DNA from: Mixta mediterraneensis
GTDB lineage: Bacteria; Pseudomonadota; Gammaproteobacteria; Enterobacterales; Enterobacteriaceae
Reading direction: 5' to 3'
DNA: 64,000 bases
Assembly (NCBI RefSeq): GCF_014946725.1
Contig: NZ_JACFXY010000008.1
Location: 1-64,000 of the forward strand
Shown in pieces: positions 29,791 to 48,526 of the stretch; the stretch's first letter is position 1, and each line of letters begins with the position of its first letter. Below the pieces are notes generated by a model. The model worked only from the letters and a program-made list of their open reading frames with translations, made no database searches and was not told where the DNA came from. Position numbers and translations under genes: made by a program.

Positions 29791-30548
29791 TGGCCGTTGA
29801 AGATACTCAACCGCTCATCAGCCATCTGATTGAGCTGCGTAAGCGCCTGCTGAACTGCATTATCGCCGTGTTGGTGATTTTCCTGGCGCTGATTTATTTT
29901 GCTAATGACATCTACCATCTGGTGGCTTCACCGCTGATCAGTCAGATGCCGGTTGGTGCCAGCATGATTGCAACGGATGTGGCATCACCCTTTTTCACCC
30001 CGATAAAGCTCACCATTATTGTGTCGGTATTTCTCGCCGTGCCGGTGATCCTGTATCAGGTTTGGGCATTTATCGCACCGGCGTTGTATCGGCATGAGCG
30101 CAAGCTGGTCATGCCGCTACTGTTCTCTAGCACCTTCCTGTTTTATATCGGCGTGGCGTTTGCCTACTTTATCGTGTTCCCGCTGGCGTTTGGTTTTTTT
30201 GCTAAAACGGCCCCGCAGGGTGTGACTATCGCAACCGACATCACCAGTTACCTTGATTTCGTTATGACGCTGTTTATGGCGTTTGGCGTAGCTTTTGAGG
30301 TTCCGGTAGCCATCGTATTGCTGTGCTGGACCGGTATTACCAGTCCAGAGGATCTGAAAAAGAAGCGGCCTTACATTCTGGTGGGAGCTTTCGTCGTTGG
30401 CATGCTGCTGACACCGCCAGACGTTTTTTCCCAAACTTTGCTCGCTATTCCGATGTACTGCCTGTTTGAAGTCGGCGTATTCTTTTCTCGTTACTATGTG
30501 GGGAAAGGCCGCCGACAGCAGGATGAGGAACATAACACCGAATCCTGA
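29790..30548 (+). CDS. tatC: Sec-independent translocase subunit TatC
   Basis: 252 residues with six membrane segments. The conserved cytoplasmic and periplasmic elements [10 protein letters not shown] and [13 protein letters not shown] are present; the Glu corresponds to the essential E103 region of E. coli TatC. The signal-peptide receptor core is complete. A terminator follows, so tatD probably has additional transcription of its own. Confidence 0.97.
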   Translation: MAVEDTQPLISHLIELRKRLLNCIIAVLVIFLALIYFANDIYHLVASPLISQMPVGASMIATDVASPFFTPIKLTIIVSVFLAVPVILYQVWAFIAPALYRHERKLVMPLLFSSTFLFYIGVAFAYFIVFPLAFGFFAKTAPQGVTIATDITSYLDFVMTLFMAFGVAFEVPVAIVLLCWTGITSPEDLKKKRPYILVGAFVVGMLLTPPDVFSQTLLAIPMYCLFEVGVFFSRYYVGKGRRQQDEEHNTES

Positions 30549-30594
30549 CGTTTGTGTTCTGAGTGCCCCGCACTGGCGGGCTAAAGTTGAATCC

Positions 30595-30618
30595 AAACCG
30601 CCTATGTGGGCGGTTTTT
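30595..30618 (+). terminator. Rho-independent terminator after tatC
   Basis: AAACCGCC ... GGGCGGTTTTTG: a GC stem around a TATGT loop, followed by T residues. Confidence 0.85.
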
Positions 30619-30652
30619 GTTTATGACTTTTTTATAAATAACGGGAAGAGTT

Positions 30653-31435
30653 ATGTTTGATATCGGTGTAAACCTGACCAGCACGCAATTCGCCTCCGAT
30701 CGGGAAAAGGTGGTTAAACGCGCACGTGAAGCGGGCGTCACCGGCATGTTAATTACCGGCACCAATGCGCTGGAAAGCCAGCAGGCGCAGCGTTTGGCTG
30801 CCGGACAGTCAAACTATTGCTGGTCTACGGCGGGTGTGCATCCGCATCATGCCAGCGAATGGTCAACGGAAATCGCCAGCACATTGCGCCGCCTGGCAGA
30901 AAAGCCAGAAGTCGTCGCAATTGGTGAATGCGGCCTGGATTTCAATCGCAATTTATCTGCACATCAGCAACAGGAATATGCCTTTGATGCGCAATTAGCC
31001 CTGGCGGCGGAACTGAATATGCCGGTATTCCTGCACTGTCGCGAAGCGCATGAGCGCTTTGTTGCGGTACTGGAGCCGTGGTTACCGAAACTGCCTGGCG
31101 CAGTGATACATTGCTTTACGGGCACGCGTAATGAGCTGGAAGCCTGTCTGGCATTAGGTTTGTCGGTTGGGATTACCGGGTGGGTATGTGACGAGCGCCG
31201 TGGGCTGGAACTACGTGAGATGTTGCCGCTGATTCCAGCTGATCGCCTGCTGCTGGAAACGGATGCGCCCTATCTGTTGCCACGCGATATGCGTCCACGT
31301 CCACCTTCTCGTCGCAATGAGCCATGCTTTCTGCCGCATCTTGTTCAGCAGGTCGCTAACTGGCGCGCAGAGGATGCTGAAGATCTGGCTACCTGTGTGG
31401 ATCAGAATGCCCGGACGCTGTTCAAACTGGCTTAA
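30653..31435 (+). CDS. tatD: 3'-5' ssDNA/RNA exonuclease TatD
   Basis: 260 residues, same length as E. coli TatD. It is a metal-dependent TIM-barrel hydrolase with [37 protein letters not shown] and [12 protein letters not shown] supplying the metal ligands. Despite the name it is not required for Tat export and acts in DNA repair. It converges with rfaH, the two stops overlapping at 31432-31435. Confidence 0.96.
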   Translation: MFDIGVNLTSTQFASDREKVVKRAREAGVTGMLITGTNALESQQAQRLAAGQSNYCWSTAGVHPHHASEWSTEIASTLRRLAEKPEVVAIGECGLDFNRNLSAHQQQEYAFDAQLALAAELNMPVFLHCREAHERFVAVLEPWLPKLPGAVIHCFTGTRNELEACLALGLSVGITGWVCDERRGLELREMLPLIPADRLLLETDAPYLLPRDMRPRPPSRRNEPCFLPHLVQQVANWRAEDAEDLATCVDQNARTLFKLA

Positions 31436-31920
31436 AGCTTGCGAAATTGTTTGTTATCGACGCTGCGCATTACCTGTTTATTAAGCAAATTGAGTAGCAG
31501 TATGGAACGTGTTTCGCCATCGGGTTCAGCAAAAATAGCGCGTAACCCTTCAAAAGTCCCCTCGGTGATGATCACTTCGTCACCGATTTGTGGGATGTCT
31601 GGATCGAACAGGATTTGCGGCGCATCGGTTTGCAGCGCTTCGATAACAGCGGATGGCACCGTCGCGGGCGTTGCGCCGAAGCGTACAAAATGGCTGACGC
31701 CGCGTGTACTGCTAATCGTGGTAGTGTGAATCGATTCTGGATCAAATTCGATGAACAGATAATTAGGAAACAACGGTTCACTTACCGTGGTGCGTTTGCC
31801 GCGCACAATCTTTTCCAGCGCAATCATCGGACTGAGGCAATTCACTTCTTGCCGTTCCAAATGCTCCTTAGCGCGCAAGAGCTGCCCACGTTTGCAATAG
31901 AGTAAGTACCAGCATTCCAT
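31432..31920 (-). CDS. rfaH: Transcription antiterminator RfaH
   Basis: 162 residues starting [20 protein letters not shown], identical in length to E. coli RfaH. The NusG-type N-domain ([40 protein letters not shown]) is followed by a KOW-type C-domain ([20 protein letters not shown]). RfaH is recruited by ops elements to long surface-polysaccharide and virulence operons. The open frame extends upstream to 32097, but the ATG at 31920 matches the family. Confidence 0.97.
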   Translation of the reverse strand: MECWYLLYCKRGQLLRAKEHLERQEVNCLSPMIALEKIVRGKRTTVSEPLFPNYLFIEFDPESIHTTTISSTRGVSHFVRFGATPATVPSAVIEALQTDAPQILFDPDIPQIGDEVIITEGTFEGLRAIFAEPDGETRSILLLNLLNKQVMRSVDNKQFRKL

Positions 31921-32128
31921 AACCGCTCCCATCGAATGGACGCTAAGAATACCAAACCTGCTGCCAGAGTTATAGCGCATCGAAACCCGGAAAGGGGCGT
32001 CTGATAAAAATAAACCGAGACTTTTCTTAACTTGCGAGATGCTTTCAGAAAAGCAGATTGAAAATTGACGTCCCGCTACCCTCTGTATCAGACTCAATGT
32101 CCATTACCGGAGTGAAAAGGATCACCTG

Positions 32129-32854
32129 ATGGAATTGTTTCTGTTAAGCAATGGCAAGCTGGCGGATGATGCACCGTTGTTAGATTACGCACAGCCGCAG
32201 CTGCATACGATGATTGCCCAGCGCAGGATCACGTCTGCGCTCTTTATTCCCTATGCGATTATTCGTGGCGATCAGCAACAGCGTGCCGCCGATCTCAGTG
32301 CGTCGCTGGGCATTACTGTACGCTGCATTCAGGAATTTTCATCGCCTCCTGAAGCTGTTGATCAGGCAGAATTAATTCTAGTCAGCGGTGGTAATACGTG
32401 GCTTTTAAACCAGATGCTGCATGAAAAAGGTTTAATTGTGCCGATCCAGCGTGCGGTTCGTGAACGCAATGTACCCTATGTTGGCTGGAGCGCAGGCTGT
32501 AACGTGGCGACGCCGACTATCCGCACAACCAATGATATGCCGGTTCGCAGTAACGTGGTGTTACCTGCGCTGGGTCTTTTTCCGGTACAAATCAATCCAC
32601 ACTATAGTGATGCGGACGTCAGCGGGCATAGGGGTGAAACCCGTGATGTGCGGCTGGCGGAGTTTTGCGCCATTAATCCTGCAGAATCGGTGATTGCACT
32701 GCGTGAAGGCAGTTTTCTGCATGTGAGCGATAATCGCCTTAGTTACTTCAGCGTGTGGGACGACGACTTCAAAGTGTTCCGTCATAACCAGCCGATTCAG
32801 GCGTATCACGATGTCAGTGCACTGCAACCGCTGGTTCCTTTTCGCTGTAAATAA
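32129..32854 (+). CDS. pepE: Alpha-aspartyl dipeptidase (peptidase E)
   Basis: 241 residues of the S51 family. The nucleophile motif is YVGWSAGCNVATPTIRTTND, the glycine-rich ILVSGGNTWLL precedes it, and the conserved FPVQINPHYSDADVSGHRGE carries the catalytic His. The enzyme cleaves dipeptides with N-terminal aspartate. In E. coli pepE is not between rfaH and ubiD, so this is a lineage-specific placement. Divergent from rfaH across a 208-bp gap. Confidence 0.93.
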   Translation: MELFLLSNGKLADDAPLLDYAQPQLHTMIAQRRITSALFIPYAIIRGDQQQRAADLSASLGITVRCIQEFSSPPEAVDQAELILVSGGNTWLLNQMLHEKGLIVPIQRAVRERNVPYVGWSAGCNVATPTIRTTNDMPVRSNVVLPALGLFPVQINPHYSDADVSGHRGETRDVRLAEFCAINPAESVIALREGSFLHVSDNRLSYFSVWDDDFKVFRHNQPIQAYHDVSALQPLVPFRCK

Positions 32855-32934
32855 GGATGCCGCATAAACCTCAACACACCGAGATGTTCGGCCCTATAAT
32901 GGCCGCTTCACTCTGGCCGGAAAGCTAAAGCTGC

Positions 32935-34419
32935 ATGAAATATCAGGATTTAAGAGACTTCCTCGCGCTACTTGAGCAGCGTGGTGAGTTAAAGCGTATT
33001 ACTCAGGCGATCGACCCCGAACTGGAAATGACTGAAATAGCCGACCGTACCTTGCGTGCTGGTGGACCAGCATTGCTGTTCGAAAACCCGAAAGGGTACG
33101 ACATGCCGGTGCTGTGTAATCTGTTTGGCACGCCGAAACGTGTGGCAATGGGCATGGGACAAGAAGAAGTCAGCGCACTGCGTGAAGTGGGTAAATTGCT
33201 GGCGTTTTTAAAGGAGCCTGAACCGCCAAAAGGCTTCCGTGATTTGTTCGATAAAATGCCGCAGTTCAAACAGGTATTAAACATGCCGACCAGGCGTCTG
33301 CGTAATGCGCCTTGTCAGGAGGTAGTGTTTAGCGGTGACGAAGTGGACTTATCGCGTATTCCAGTGATGAAATGCTGGCCTGGCGACGCGGCACCGCTTA
33401 TTACCTGGGGACTGACCGTTACGCGCGGGCCGCATAAAGAGCGTCAGAATCTGGGTATTTATCGCCAGCAGGTGATTGGGAAAAATCGTTTAATCATGCG
33501 CTGGCTTTCGCATCGTGGTGGCGCGCTTGATTATCAGGAATGGATCAAAGTGCATCCTGGCAAACGCTTTCCCGTTTCGGTCGCTCTGGGTGCCGATCCA
33601 GCCACCATCCTTGGTGCGGTTACGCCGGTGCCGGATACGCTATCAGAATATGCATTTGCCGGTTTGCTGCGCGGCAATAAAACCGAAGTAGTGAAATGCC
33701 TTTCCAGCGATCTGGAAGTGCCAGCCAGTGCGGAAATCGTCCTGGAAGGGTACATTGAGCCCGGCGATATGGCGCCGGAAGGACCTTACGGCGATCACAC
33801 CGGCTACTACAATGAAGTAGATAGTTTTCCGGTGTTTACCGTGACGCATATCACGCAGCGCCATCAGGCGATCTATCATTCAACGTATACCGGACGCCCG
33901 CCCGATGAACCGGCGGTATTAGGCGTGGCATTGAATGAAGTGCTTGTACCGATTCTTATCAAGCAGTTCCCGGAGATCGTTGACTTTTATTTGCCGCCGG
34001 AAGGCTGTTCGTATCGCCTGGCGGTAGTGACGATTAAAAAGCAGTACGCGGGCCATGCTAAACGGGTAATGTTTGGCGTCTGGTCATTCCTGCGGCAGTT
34101 CATGTACACCAAATTTGTTATTGTGTGTGACGACGACGTAAATGCGCGCGACTGGAACGATGTGATTTGGGCAATTACCACGCGCATGGATCCAGCACGT
34201 GATACGGTGTTGGTCGAGAATACACCCATTGACTATCTCGATTTCGCTTCGCCGGTTTCCGGCCTGGGATCGAAAATGGGACTGGATGCGACTAACAAAT
34301 GGCCAGGTGAAACGCAGCGTGAATGGGGAACGCCCATTGTCAAAGATCCTGTGGTCACCGCGCGTATTGATGCCATCTGGGATGAGTTAGGTATTTTGGA
34401 TCAGCCGCCACAACGCTGA
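32935..34419 (+). CDS. ubiD: 3-octaprenyl-4-hydroxybenzoate decarboxylase UbiD
   Basis: 494 residues of the UbiD prenylated-FMN family. Key segments include [20 protein letters not shown], the flavin/metal-binding [20 protein letters not shown] and [20 protein letters not shown] with the catalytic Glu region. It decarboxylates the ubiquinone precursor. fre follows after 41 bases, as in E. coli. Confidence 0.97.
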   Translation: MKYQDLRDFLALLEQRGELKRITQAIDPELEMTEIADRTLRAGGPALLFENPKGYDMPVLCNLFGTPKRVAMGMGQEEVSALREVGKLLAFLKEPEPPKGFRDLFDKMPQFKQVLNMPTRRLRNAPCQEVVFSGDEVDLSRIPVMKCWPGDAAPLITWGLTVTRGPHKERQNLGIYRQQVIGKNRLIMRWLSHRGGALDYQEWIKVHPGKRFPVSVALGADPATILGAVTPVPDTLSEYAFAGLLRGNKTEVVKCLSSDLEVPASAEIVLEGYIEPGDMAPEGPYGDHTGYYNEVDSFPVFTVTHITQRHQAIYHSTYTGRPPDEPAVLGVALNEVLVPILIKQFPEIVDFYLPPEGCSYRLAVVTIKKQYAGHAKRVMFGVWSFLRQFMYTKFVIVCDDDVNARDWNDVIWAITTRMDPARDTVLVENTPIDYLDFASPVSGLGSKMGLDATNKWPGETQREWGTPIVKDPVVTARIDAIWDELGILDQPPQR

Positions 34420-34460
34420 CGGTGAACACAATCATAAAGACGACCCGACAGAGGGAACGC

Positions 34461-35162
34461 ATGACAACGTTAAGCTGTAAAGTAACTTCAGTTGAAGCGA
34501 TTACCGACACGGTGTATCGCGTTCGCCTGATCCCAGAAGCGGATTTTAACTTTCGCGCGGGACAGTATTTGATGGTAGTGATGGACGAACGTGATAAGCG
34601 CCCGTTTTCGCTGGCATCCACGCCGATGGAAAAAGACATTATTGAGCTGCATATTGGGGCTTCTGATCTAAATCTGTATGCGATGGCGGTGATGGATCGT
34701 ATCCGTGATGATCGCCAGATTACCGTCGATATTCCACATGGTGATGCCTGGCTGCGTGAAGACAGTACGAAACCGCTGATTCTGATCGCTGGTGGAACCG
34801 GCTTCTCTTATGCGCGTTCTATTCTGCTCACTGCGCTGGCACAGCAGCCGGATCGCGATATTGCCATTTACTGGGGTGGCCGTGAACTGAAGCATTTATA
34901 TGATCTGGAAGAGCTGAACGCGTTGGCGGTTAAGCATCCTAATCTAACGGTAATCCCGGTAGTTGAGCAGCCAGAAGAGGGTTGGCAAGGCCGCTCGGGG
35001 ACGGTATTAACGGCAGTGATGCAGGATTACAGCTCGCTGAGTGAGCATGAGATCTACATTGCTGGTCGCTTTGAGATGGCGAAGATTGCCCGTGACCGGT
35101 TCTGTGCCGAGCGTGGTGCGATTGAAGCGCAAATGTATGGCGATGCTTTCGCTTTTATTTGA
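34461..35162 (+). CDS. fre: NAD(P)H-flavin reductase
   Basis: 233 residues starting [20 protein letters not shown]. The ferredoxin-reductase fold has the flavin motif [10 protein letters not shown] and the pyridine-nucleotide motif [15 protein letters not shown]. Fre reduces free flavins and supports reductive steps, including prFMN supply. GAGGGAACGC precedes the ATG. An upstream in-frame ATG at 34422 is not favoured. Confidence 0.96.
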   Translation: MTTLSCKVTSVEAITDTVYRVRLIPEADFNFRAGQYLMVVMDERDKRPFSLASTPMEKDIIELHIGASDLNLYAMAVMDRIRDDRQITVDIPHGDAWLREDSTKPLILIAGGTGFSYARSILLTALAQQPDRDIAIYWGGRELKHLYDLEELNALAVKHPNLTVIPVVEQPEEGWQGRSGTVLTAVMQDYSSLSEHEIYIAGRFEMAKIARDRFCAERGAIEAQMYGDAFAFI

Positions 35163-35180
35163 TGGGCGAATCGCAGGCAG

Positions 35181-35205
35181 AAAAAGCCCGCCCCTGACAG
35201 GCGGG
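35181..35205 (-). terminator. Rho-independent terminator after fadA
   Basis: On the reverse strand CCCGCC-TGTCAGG-GGCGGGC is followed by TTTTT. It ends the fadBA transcript. The plus strand has no T run, so it does not serve fre well. Confidence 0.8.
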
Positions 35206-35234
35206 AAAGAACAGCCATATTAATACCCAACGTA

Positions 35235-38592
<3,358 letters not shown>

Positions 38593-38619
38593 GTGCGTCT
38601 CCTGAAACCGCGAAAGGTA

Positions 38620-38636
38620 ATCTGGTCCAACCAGAT
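38620..38636. promoter_or_regulatory. FadR operator upstream of fadBA
   Basis: ATCTGGTCCAACCAGAT is a 17-bp palindrome that matches the FadR recognition pattern of fad genes. It lies 28 bases before the fadB start, between fadB and the divergent pepQ. FadR bound here would repress fadBA until acyl-CoA is available. Confidence 0.85.
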
Positions 38637-38778
38637 GATCGAGAGTGTGGGAGTGATGTTATTTTTTTGCAAACAGTTCTTTGTGGATTTGCTAACAAGA
38701 TCACAGCCGTCCGGAACGCGGCATCCGTTTTACGGCTGTGCTAAACTGCGGCGATTTCGCGACTCTGGAGAAACAGCA

Positions 38779-40110
38779 ATGGATTCACTGAAGAACCTGT
38801 ATCACGCACATATCGCTACGTTACAACAACGAGCGCAGCAGGTACTGGCGCGCAACAAGCTTGATGCCATGCTGATCCATTCCGGCGAATTGCTGACGGT
38901 ATTTCTGGATGATCATCACTATCCCTTCAAGGTGAATCCGCAGTTCAAAGCCTGGGTTCCTGTGACGCAGGTTCCCAATTGCTGGCTCTGGATCGATGGT
39001 GTGAATAAACCTAAATTATGGTTCTATTCGCCGGTCGATTACTGGCACAACGTTGAACCGCTGCCGAATGGTTTTTGGACTGAAGCAGTTGACGTGGTTG
39101 GTTTGAAGCAAGCTGATGAGATTGCACAACAGTTGCCTGCCCGACGCGATAATGTGGCCTATATCGGTTCGGTGATTGAACGAGCCGCTCAGCTAGGTAT
39201 CTCTTCGGGCAACATGAACCCGAAAGCGGTGATCGATTTCTTACATTATCATCGCAGTATTAAAACTGAATATGAACTGGCCTGCATGCGACAGGCGCAG
39301 AAACTGGCCGTCGCCGGTCATCATGCGGCAAAAGAGGCATTTTTTGCCGGTCTGAGCGAGTTCGATATTAATCAGGCCTATTTGACGGCGACAGGTCATC
39401 GCGACACGGATGTCCCTTACGGCAACATCATCGCCTTGAACGAACATGCTGCGGTGCTGCATTACACCAGGTTAGATCATCAGTCGCCAGCGAAACGCCA
39501 TAGCTTCCTGATTGATGCTGGTGCTGAATATCTTGGTTATGCTGCCGATTTAACCCGTAGCTATGCCGCGCAGAACGGATCGCTGTATGCCAGTTTGGTT
39601 GACGCGATGAATACGGAAGAGCTGGCACTGATTGCAACGTTGAAAGCGGGCATACGTTACACCGATTATCATCTGCAAATGCACCAGCGCATTGCCAGGC
39701 TGTTGCTGAAATTCGACCTGGTTCAAGGGCTGAGTGAAGAAGCGCTGGTGGCTGAAGATATTACCGGTCCTTTTATGCCGCACGGTTTAGGCCATCCGCT
39801 GGGATTGCAGGTACATGATGTAGCCGGATTTATGCAGGATGATAACGGTACGCATCTTGCTGCCCCGTCACAATATCCTTATCTGCGTTGTACCCGCGTG
39901 CTGGAGCCGGGCATGGTAATGACCATTGAACCTGGGTTCTATATTATCGAATCCCTGCTTGCGCCGTTGCGTACCGGGAAATTGAGTCAGCACATTAACT
40001 GGCAAGCCGTTGATGCGTTAAAGCCGTTTGGTGGTATTCGTATTGAGGACAATGTAGTAATACACGCCAATCGCATTGAAAACATGACACGCGATTTGCA
40101 TCTTGCCTGA
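38779..40110 (+). CDS. pepQ: Xaa-Pro dipeptidase PepQ
   Basis: 443 residues starting [20 protein letters not shown], same length as E. coli PepQ. The pita-bread metallopeptidase C-domain carries the metal ligands in [51 protein letters not shown] and [12 protein letters not shown]. It cleaves Xaa-Pro dipeptides. Its last base overlaps the yigZ start. CTGGAG precedes the ATG. Confidence 0.97.
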   Translation: MDSLKNLYHAHIATLQQRAQQVLARNKLDAMLIHSGELLTVFLDDHHYPFKVNPQFKAWVPVTQVPNCWLWIDGVNKPKLWFYSPVDYWHNVEPLPNGFWTEAVDVVGLKQADEIAQQLPARRDNVAYIGSVIERAAQLGISSGNMNPKAVIDFLHYHRSIKTEYELACMRQAQKLAVAGHHAAKEAFFAGLSEFDINQAYLTATGHRDTDVPYGNIIALNEHAAVLHYTRLDHQSPAKRHSFLIDAGAEYLGYAADLTRSYAAQNGSLYASLVDAMNTEELALIATLKAGIRYTDYHLQMHQRIARLLLKFDLVQGLSEEALVAEDITGPFMPHGLGHPLGLQVHDVAGFMQDDNGTHLAAPSQYPYLRCTRVLEPGMVMTIEPGFYIIESLLAPLRTGKLSQHINWQAVDALKPFGGIRIEDNVVIHANRIENMTRDLHLA

Positions 40111-40727
40111 TGGATGCCTTCGACATTCCCGCTGACGCGCTGAGCGTCAGCGAGGAGACGATTATGAAAAGCCGCTTCATTACCGTGTTGGCGCATACCG
40201 ACGGGGTTGAAGCGGCGCGCGCATTTGTTCAGCAGATAAAGAATGAACATCCCGGCGCGCGACATCACTGCTACGCCTGGATTGCCGGTGCGCCAAATGA
40301 TTCACAGCAGTTGGGTTTTTCCGATGATGGCGAACCTTCCGGTACTGCGGGCAAACCGATGCTGGCGCAATTGTCGGGTGCGAATATTGGTGAGATAACC
40401 GCAGTGGTGGTGCGCTATTACGGCGGCATCATGCTAGGAACCGGCGGGTTGGTCAAAGCCTACGGTGGTGGCGTTCAGCAGGGATTAAAACAGCTAACGC
40501 GCACGCGAAAAGTGCCGATGAAACTGTTTTCATTACAATGCGATTATGCACAGCTCAGCGAAATCGAACGGTTATTGCAACGCTTTTAGGGCAGAGTCGA
40601 GGAAAGCCAGTATCTTGAACGCATCTCTCTGACGCTTGCTTTACCTTATGGAAAAATCGACGGATTCAGACAAAATTTGTCTGACTTTAGTCGGGGCGCA
40701 TTAGCGCTTATCCCACTTATACCTTAG
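40110..40727 (+). pseudogene. yigZ: IMPACT-family protein YigZ, in-frame amber codon
   Basis: Codons 1-159 encode the YigZ N-domain (KSRFITVLAHTDGVEAARAF, ARHHCYAWIAGAP, FSDDGEPSGTAGKPM, VVVRYYGGIMLGTGGLVKAY). A TAG at 40587-40589 ends translation. The same frame then continues without further stops through the expected C-domain (GRVEESQYLERISLTLALPY, DGFRQNLSDFSRGALALIPL) to a TAG at 40725-40727. With read-through the protein has 205 codons, close to the 204 residues of E. coli. The C-terminal domain is lost, while the IMPACT N-domain could still fold. Lies between pepQ and trkH as in E. coli. Confidence 0.92.
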
Positions 40728-40759
40728 TGTTCTCATCATCTTTTTAAAGGAACGGCTGA

Positions 40760-42211
40760 ATGCATTTTCGCGCCATTACCCGCATTGTCGGTCTGCTGGT
40801 GATTCTCTTTTCGGTCACGATGATCTTGCCAGGCCTGGTTGCGCTGATCTATCGCGATGGTGCCGGTCGCGCCTTTAGCCAGACGTTTATGATGGCGCTG
40901 GTGATTGGTTCGTTATTGTGGTGGCCGAACCGCAAGCAGAAGTCCGAATTGAAACCGCGCGAAGGCTTTCTGATTGTCGTGCTATTCTGGACGGTGCTGG
41001 GCAGCGTAGGGGCAATGCCCTTTATCTTCGCCGAGCAACCACACCTTTCGGTTACCGATGCCTTTTTCGAATCGTTTTCTGGCTTAACAACAACCGGTGC
41101 AACCACGCTGGTGGGACTGGATTCGTTGCCTAAAGCGATCTTGTTTTATCGCCAGATGCTGCAATGGCTCGGCGGAATGGGGATCATCGTCCTGGCGGTG
41201 GCGATTCTGCCGATTCTGGGCGTAGGCGGAATGCAGCTCTATCGTGCTGAAATGCCTGGTCCGTTGAAAGACAATAAAATGCGTCCACGTATCGCCGAGA
41301 CCGCTAAAACTTTATGGCTCATCTATGTGTTACTGACGGTGGCCTGTGCGCTGGCGCTGTGGCTGGCTGGTATGCCGATGTTCGATGCTATCGGTCATAG
41401 TTTCTCGACCATTGCTATTGGGGGTTTTTCTACTCATGACGCCAGCCTGGGTTACTTTAACAGTGGCGCCATTAATACCATTGTGGCGGTGTTTCTGCTG
41501 ATTTCCGGCTGTAATTATGGCTTTCACTTCTCATTGCTCAGTGGACGCAATCTTTGCGTTTTCTGGCGTGATCCAGAATTCCGCATGTTTATTGGCGTGC
41601 CGATGACGTTGATACTGATCTGTACGCTGGTGTTATGGTTCCATAATGTCTATAGCAGTGGCTGGCAAACCCTGAATCAGGCGTTCTTCCAGGTTGTTTC
41701 CATGGCGACCACCGCCGGCTTCACCACCGACAGCATTGCGCACTGGCCTCTCTTCCTGCCGGTATTACTGCTTTGTTCTGCTTTTATTGGCGGGTGTGCG
41801 GGTTCAACCGGGGGCGGACTGAAGGTCATTCGTATTCTGCTGCTCTGTAAACAAGGCAATCGTGAACTGAAGCGCTTAGTTCATCCGAATGCGGTTTATA
41901 CCATCAAGCTGGGCAATCGCGCATTGCCGGAACGTATCCTTGAAGCGGTTTGGGGGTTCTTTTCTGCTTATGCCCTGGTGTTTCTTGTTAGCATGCTGGC
42001 CATTATCGCTACAGGTGTGGACGACTTCTCAGCATTTGCCTCCGTTGCAGCAACGCTAAATAATCTTGGCCCAGGGTTGGGCGTGGTGGCTGATAATTTT
42101 ATTTCAATGAATGACGTGGCTAAATGGATTCTGATCTCCACTATGCTGTTTGGTCGCCTTGAGGTGTTTACCCTGCTAGTACTGTTTACGCCGACTTTCT
42201 GGCGTGAGTAA
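40760..42211 (+). CDS. trkH: Trk potassium uptake protein TrkH
   Basis: 483 residues, identical in length to E. coli TrkH. Repeated M-P-M units supply the K+ selectivity filter: [37 protein letters not shown] and LNNLGPGLG provide the four filter glycines. TrkH forms the membrane channel gated by TrkA. AAAGGAACGG precedes the ATG. hemG follows after 19 bases. Confidence 0.97.
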   Translation: MHFRAITRIVGLLVILFSVTMILPGLVALIYRDGAGRAFSQTFMMALVIGSLLWWPNRKQKSELKPREGFLIVVLFWTVLGSVGAMPFIFAEQPHLSVTDAFFESFSGLTTTGATTLVGLDSLPKAILFYRQMLQWLGGMGIIVLAVAILPILGVGGMQLYRAEMPGPLKDNKMRPRIAETAKTLWLIYVLLTVACALALWLAGMPMFDAIGHSFSTIAIGGFSTHDASLGYFNSGAINTIVAVFLLISGCNYGFHFSLLSGRNLCVFWRDPEFRMFIGVPMTLILICTLVLWFHNVYSSGWQTLNQAFFQVVSMATTAGFTTDSIAHWPLFLPVLLLCSAFIGGCAGSTGGGLKVIRILLLCKQGNRELKRLVHPNAVYTIKLGNRALPERILEAVWGFFSAYALVFLVSMLAIIATGVDDFSAFASVAATLNNLGPGLGVVADNFISMNDVAKWILISTMLFGRLEVFTLLVLFTPTFWRE

Positions 42212-42230
42212 TGAAATAAGGATGCTAATC

Positions 42231-42767
42231 ATGAAGGCGCTGATTCTTTTTTCCAGCCGCGATGGACAAACACAACAGATTGCCTTTTCTATTGCAGCGG
42301 AAATAGAAGGGAAGCAGAGATGTGATGTGCTGAATATTTTAGACGCCAAAAACATTAACTGGTCTGCGTATGACCGCGTGCTGATTGGTGCCTCAATTCG
42401 CTATGGTCATTTCCATCCTGCGGTCATGGAATTTGTAAAATATCATCTGCGTGAGCTGCAACAGCGTGTTAGCGGCTTTTTCTCGGTTAATCTGACAGCA
42501 CGTAAACCTGAGAAGCGTACGCCTGAGACAAATGCTTATACCGCTAAGTTTCTTCAGCAGTCGCCGTGGCAACCGGATTGTTGTGCAGTGTTTGCTGGCG
42601 CATTGCGTTATCCGCGTTATCGCTGGTTCGATCGCATCATGATCCAGCTTATTATGCGTATGACTGGCGGTGAAACTGATCCAGGTAAAGAAGTGGAGTA
42701 TACCGACTGGAAACAAGTAGCGCGCTTTGCGCAAGATTTCGCACATTTACCAGGCAAATCGGCTTGA
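42231..42767 (+). CDS. hemG: Menaquinone-dependent protoporphyrinogen oxidase
   Basis: 178 residues starting [20 protein letters not shown]. Flavodoxin fold with the FMN P-loop in [10 protein letters not shown] and the [17 protein letters not shown] segment. HemG oxidises protoporphyrinogen IX in haem synthesis, coupled to the quinone pool. ATAAGGATGCT serves as the ribosome site. It is the last protein gene before the rRNA operon. Confidence 0.96.
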   Translation: MKALILFSSRDGQTQQIAFSIAAEIEGKQRCDVLNILDAKNINWSAYDRVLIGASIRYGHFHPAVMEFVKYHLRELQQRVSGFFSVNLTARKPEKRTPETNAYTAKFLQQSPWQPDCCAVFAGALRYPRYRWFDRIMIQLIMRMTGGETDPGKEVEYTDWKQVARFAQDFAHLPGKSA

Positions 42768-42822
42768 AAAAACGCGATTTGTTGAAAATTAAATCGAACG
42801 ATAATTTTTTTGCAATAAAGCC

Positions 42823-42850
42823 TTGTCAGCCCGTAAGAACTCCCTATAAT
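42823..42850 (+). promoter_or_regulatory. rrn P1 promoter
   Basis: TTGTCA (42823) and TATAAT (42845-42850), 16-bp spacer, followed by a GC-rich discriminator (GCGCCTCC). An AT-rich UP-like stretch lies at about 42778-42820. This is the form expected of a stringently controlled rrn P1. Confidence 0.9.
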
Positions 42851-42943
42851 GCGCCTCCACTGACACGGCACACCGGCTTACGGTATGACGTGCTGGCAGG
42901 TTCGGGAGACTGAGCCGCCGGAGAAAAACTTCGCAGAAAGAAG

Positions 42944-42971
42944 TTGACTCTGCAGGAGGAAAGCGTAATAT
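42944..42971 (+). promoter_or_regulatory. rrn P2 promoter
   Basis: TTGACT (42944-42949) and TAATAT (42966-42971), 16-bp spacer, about 120 bp downstream of P1. This is the standard rrn P2 position. Confidence 0.85.
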
Positions 42972-43010
42972 ACGCCACCTCGCGACAGCCGGTTAAGCCG
43001 CTGTACGCAC

Positions 43011-43023
43011 TGCTCTTTAACAA
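43011..43023 (+). promoter_or_regulatory. rrn boxA antitermination site
   Basis: TGCTCTTTAACAA, the NusB/S10-binding boxA. A second copy lies in the 16S-23S spacer at 45127-45139. Confidence 0.88.
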
Positions 43024-43188
43024 TTTATCAGACAATCTGTGTGGGCACTCGCAGGATTGATATCAGCGTCTCCGGACGTAAAAAATATCAAGTCTCTGCT
43101 GAGTGAACACGTAATTCATTACGACGTTAAATTCACAGAGCATCGCTGCGCCGTTCTTTAGTGAACGGTGTCAGCAAATCAGACTTTT

Positions 43189-44729
<1,541 letters not shown>

Positions 44730-44803
44730 CCTGAAGATACCTTCCTGCGAAGTGCTCACACAGATTGTCTGATGAAAACGTAAAGAAGCAGTAAAACCCC
44801 GGC

Positions 44804-44880
<77 letters not shown>

Positions 44881-44986
44881 GATTTTTCCTCATTCTGCGT
44901 TATGGTTCCGGCCCGCATACGTCAGTATGTTTCGTGAAACCACGCCTTACCTGAGAAAGAATTGTGGTCACGGGTTTTACCTGTTC

Positions 44987-45062
44987 GGGGCTATAGCTCA
45001 GCTGGGAGAGCGCCTGCCTTGCACGCAGGAGGTCAGCGGTTCGATCCCGCTTAGCTCCACCA
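44987..45062 (+). tRNA. alaT: tRNA-Ala (TGC)
   Basis: 76 bases, anticodon TGC in CTTGCAC, encoded CCA. With tRNA-Ile it makes an Ile-Ala type spacer. Confidence 0.97.
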
Positions 45063-45262
45063 TCAACGCACGTTGATGCCCGAAAAAACGTCAGAATGCA
45101 TTTTCGAGTGCATTGCGACGTTTTACTGCTCTTTAACAATCCGGAACAAGCTGAAAATTGAAACGACACGCCGTGTTCATTCTCCGTAATAAGAGTGAAA
45201 TTAACGGTGTGTCCGGGTCTCAGCTTTGCAGTCTGCATGCGTAAAACGCCTGTGGGTTGTAA

Positions 45263-48165
<2,903 letters not shown>

Positions 48166-48260
48166 ACAACGCCAGAGGCGTTTTGAGACCCGTTTTCAGC
48201 TTGGCTCACGGACTGGTTCACGTGGTTACCTGAGGGTGACGGCGTGAATAAAACAGAATT

Positions 48261-48380
48261 TGCCTGGCGGCCGTAGCGCGGTGGTCCCACCTGATCCCAT
48301 GCCGAACTCAGAAGTGAAACGCCGTAGCGCCGATGGTAGTGTGGGGTCTCCCCATGCGAGAGTAGGGAACTGCCAGGCAT
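48261..48380 (+). rRNA. rrf: 5S ribosomal RNA
   Basis: 120 bases, starting TGCCTGGCGGCCGTAGCGCG and ending CTGCCAGGCAT, with closing stem complementarity. Confidence 0.97.
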
Positions 48381-48390
48381 CAAATAAGAG

Positions 48391-48421
48391 AAAGCCCTTT
48401 GCATATGCAAAGGGCTTTTTT
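48391..48421 (+). terminator. rRNA operon terminator
   Basis: AAAGCCCTTTGC / GCAAAGGGCTTT stem followed by T residues, 10 bases after 5S. Confidence 0.93.
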
Positions 48422-48526
48422 ACGTCCGGTTCCCGGACCGTTTTGAACTATAAGCTATAAAACATCCCAACATGCCTTATCTGATGCGGTAAACTACAGA
48501 CAGTTTAAATCAGTTAAGGCCGTTAA

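Noticed and set aside
31921..32097. 59-codon N-terminal extension of rfaH
   Set aside because: The NusG-type domain begins right at the ATG at 31920, and the extension covers the divergent promoter region.
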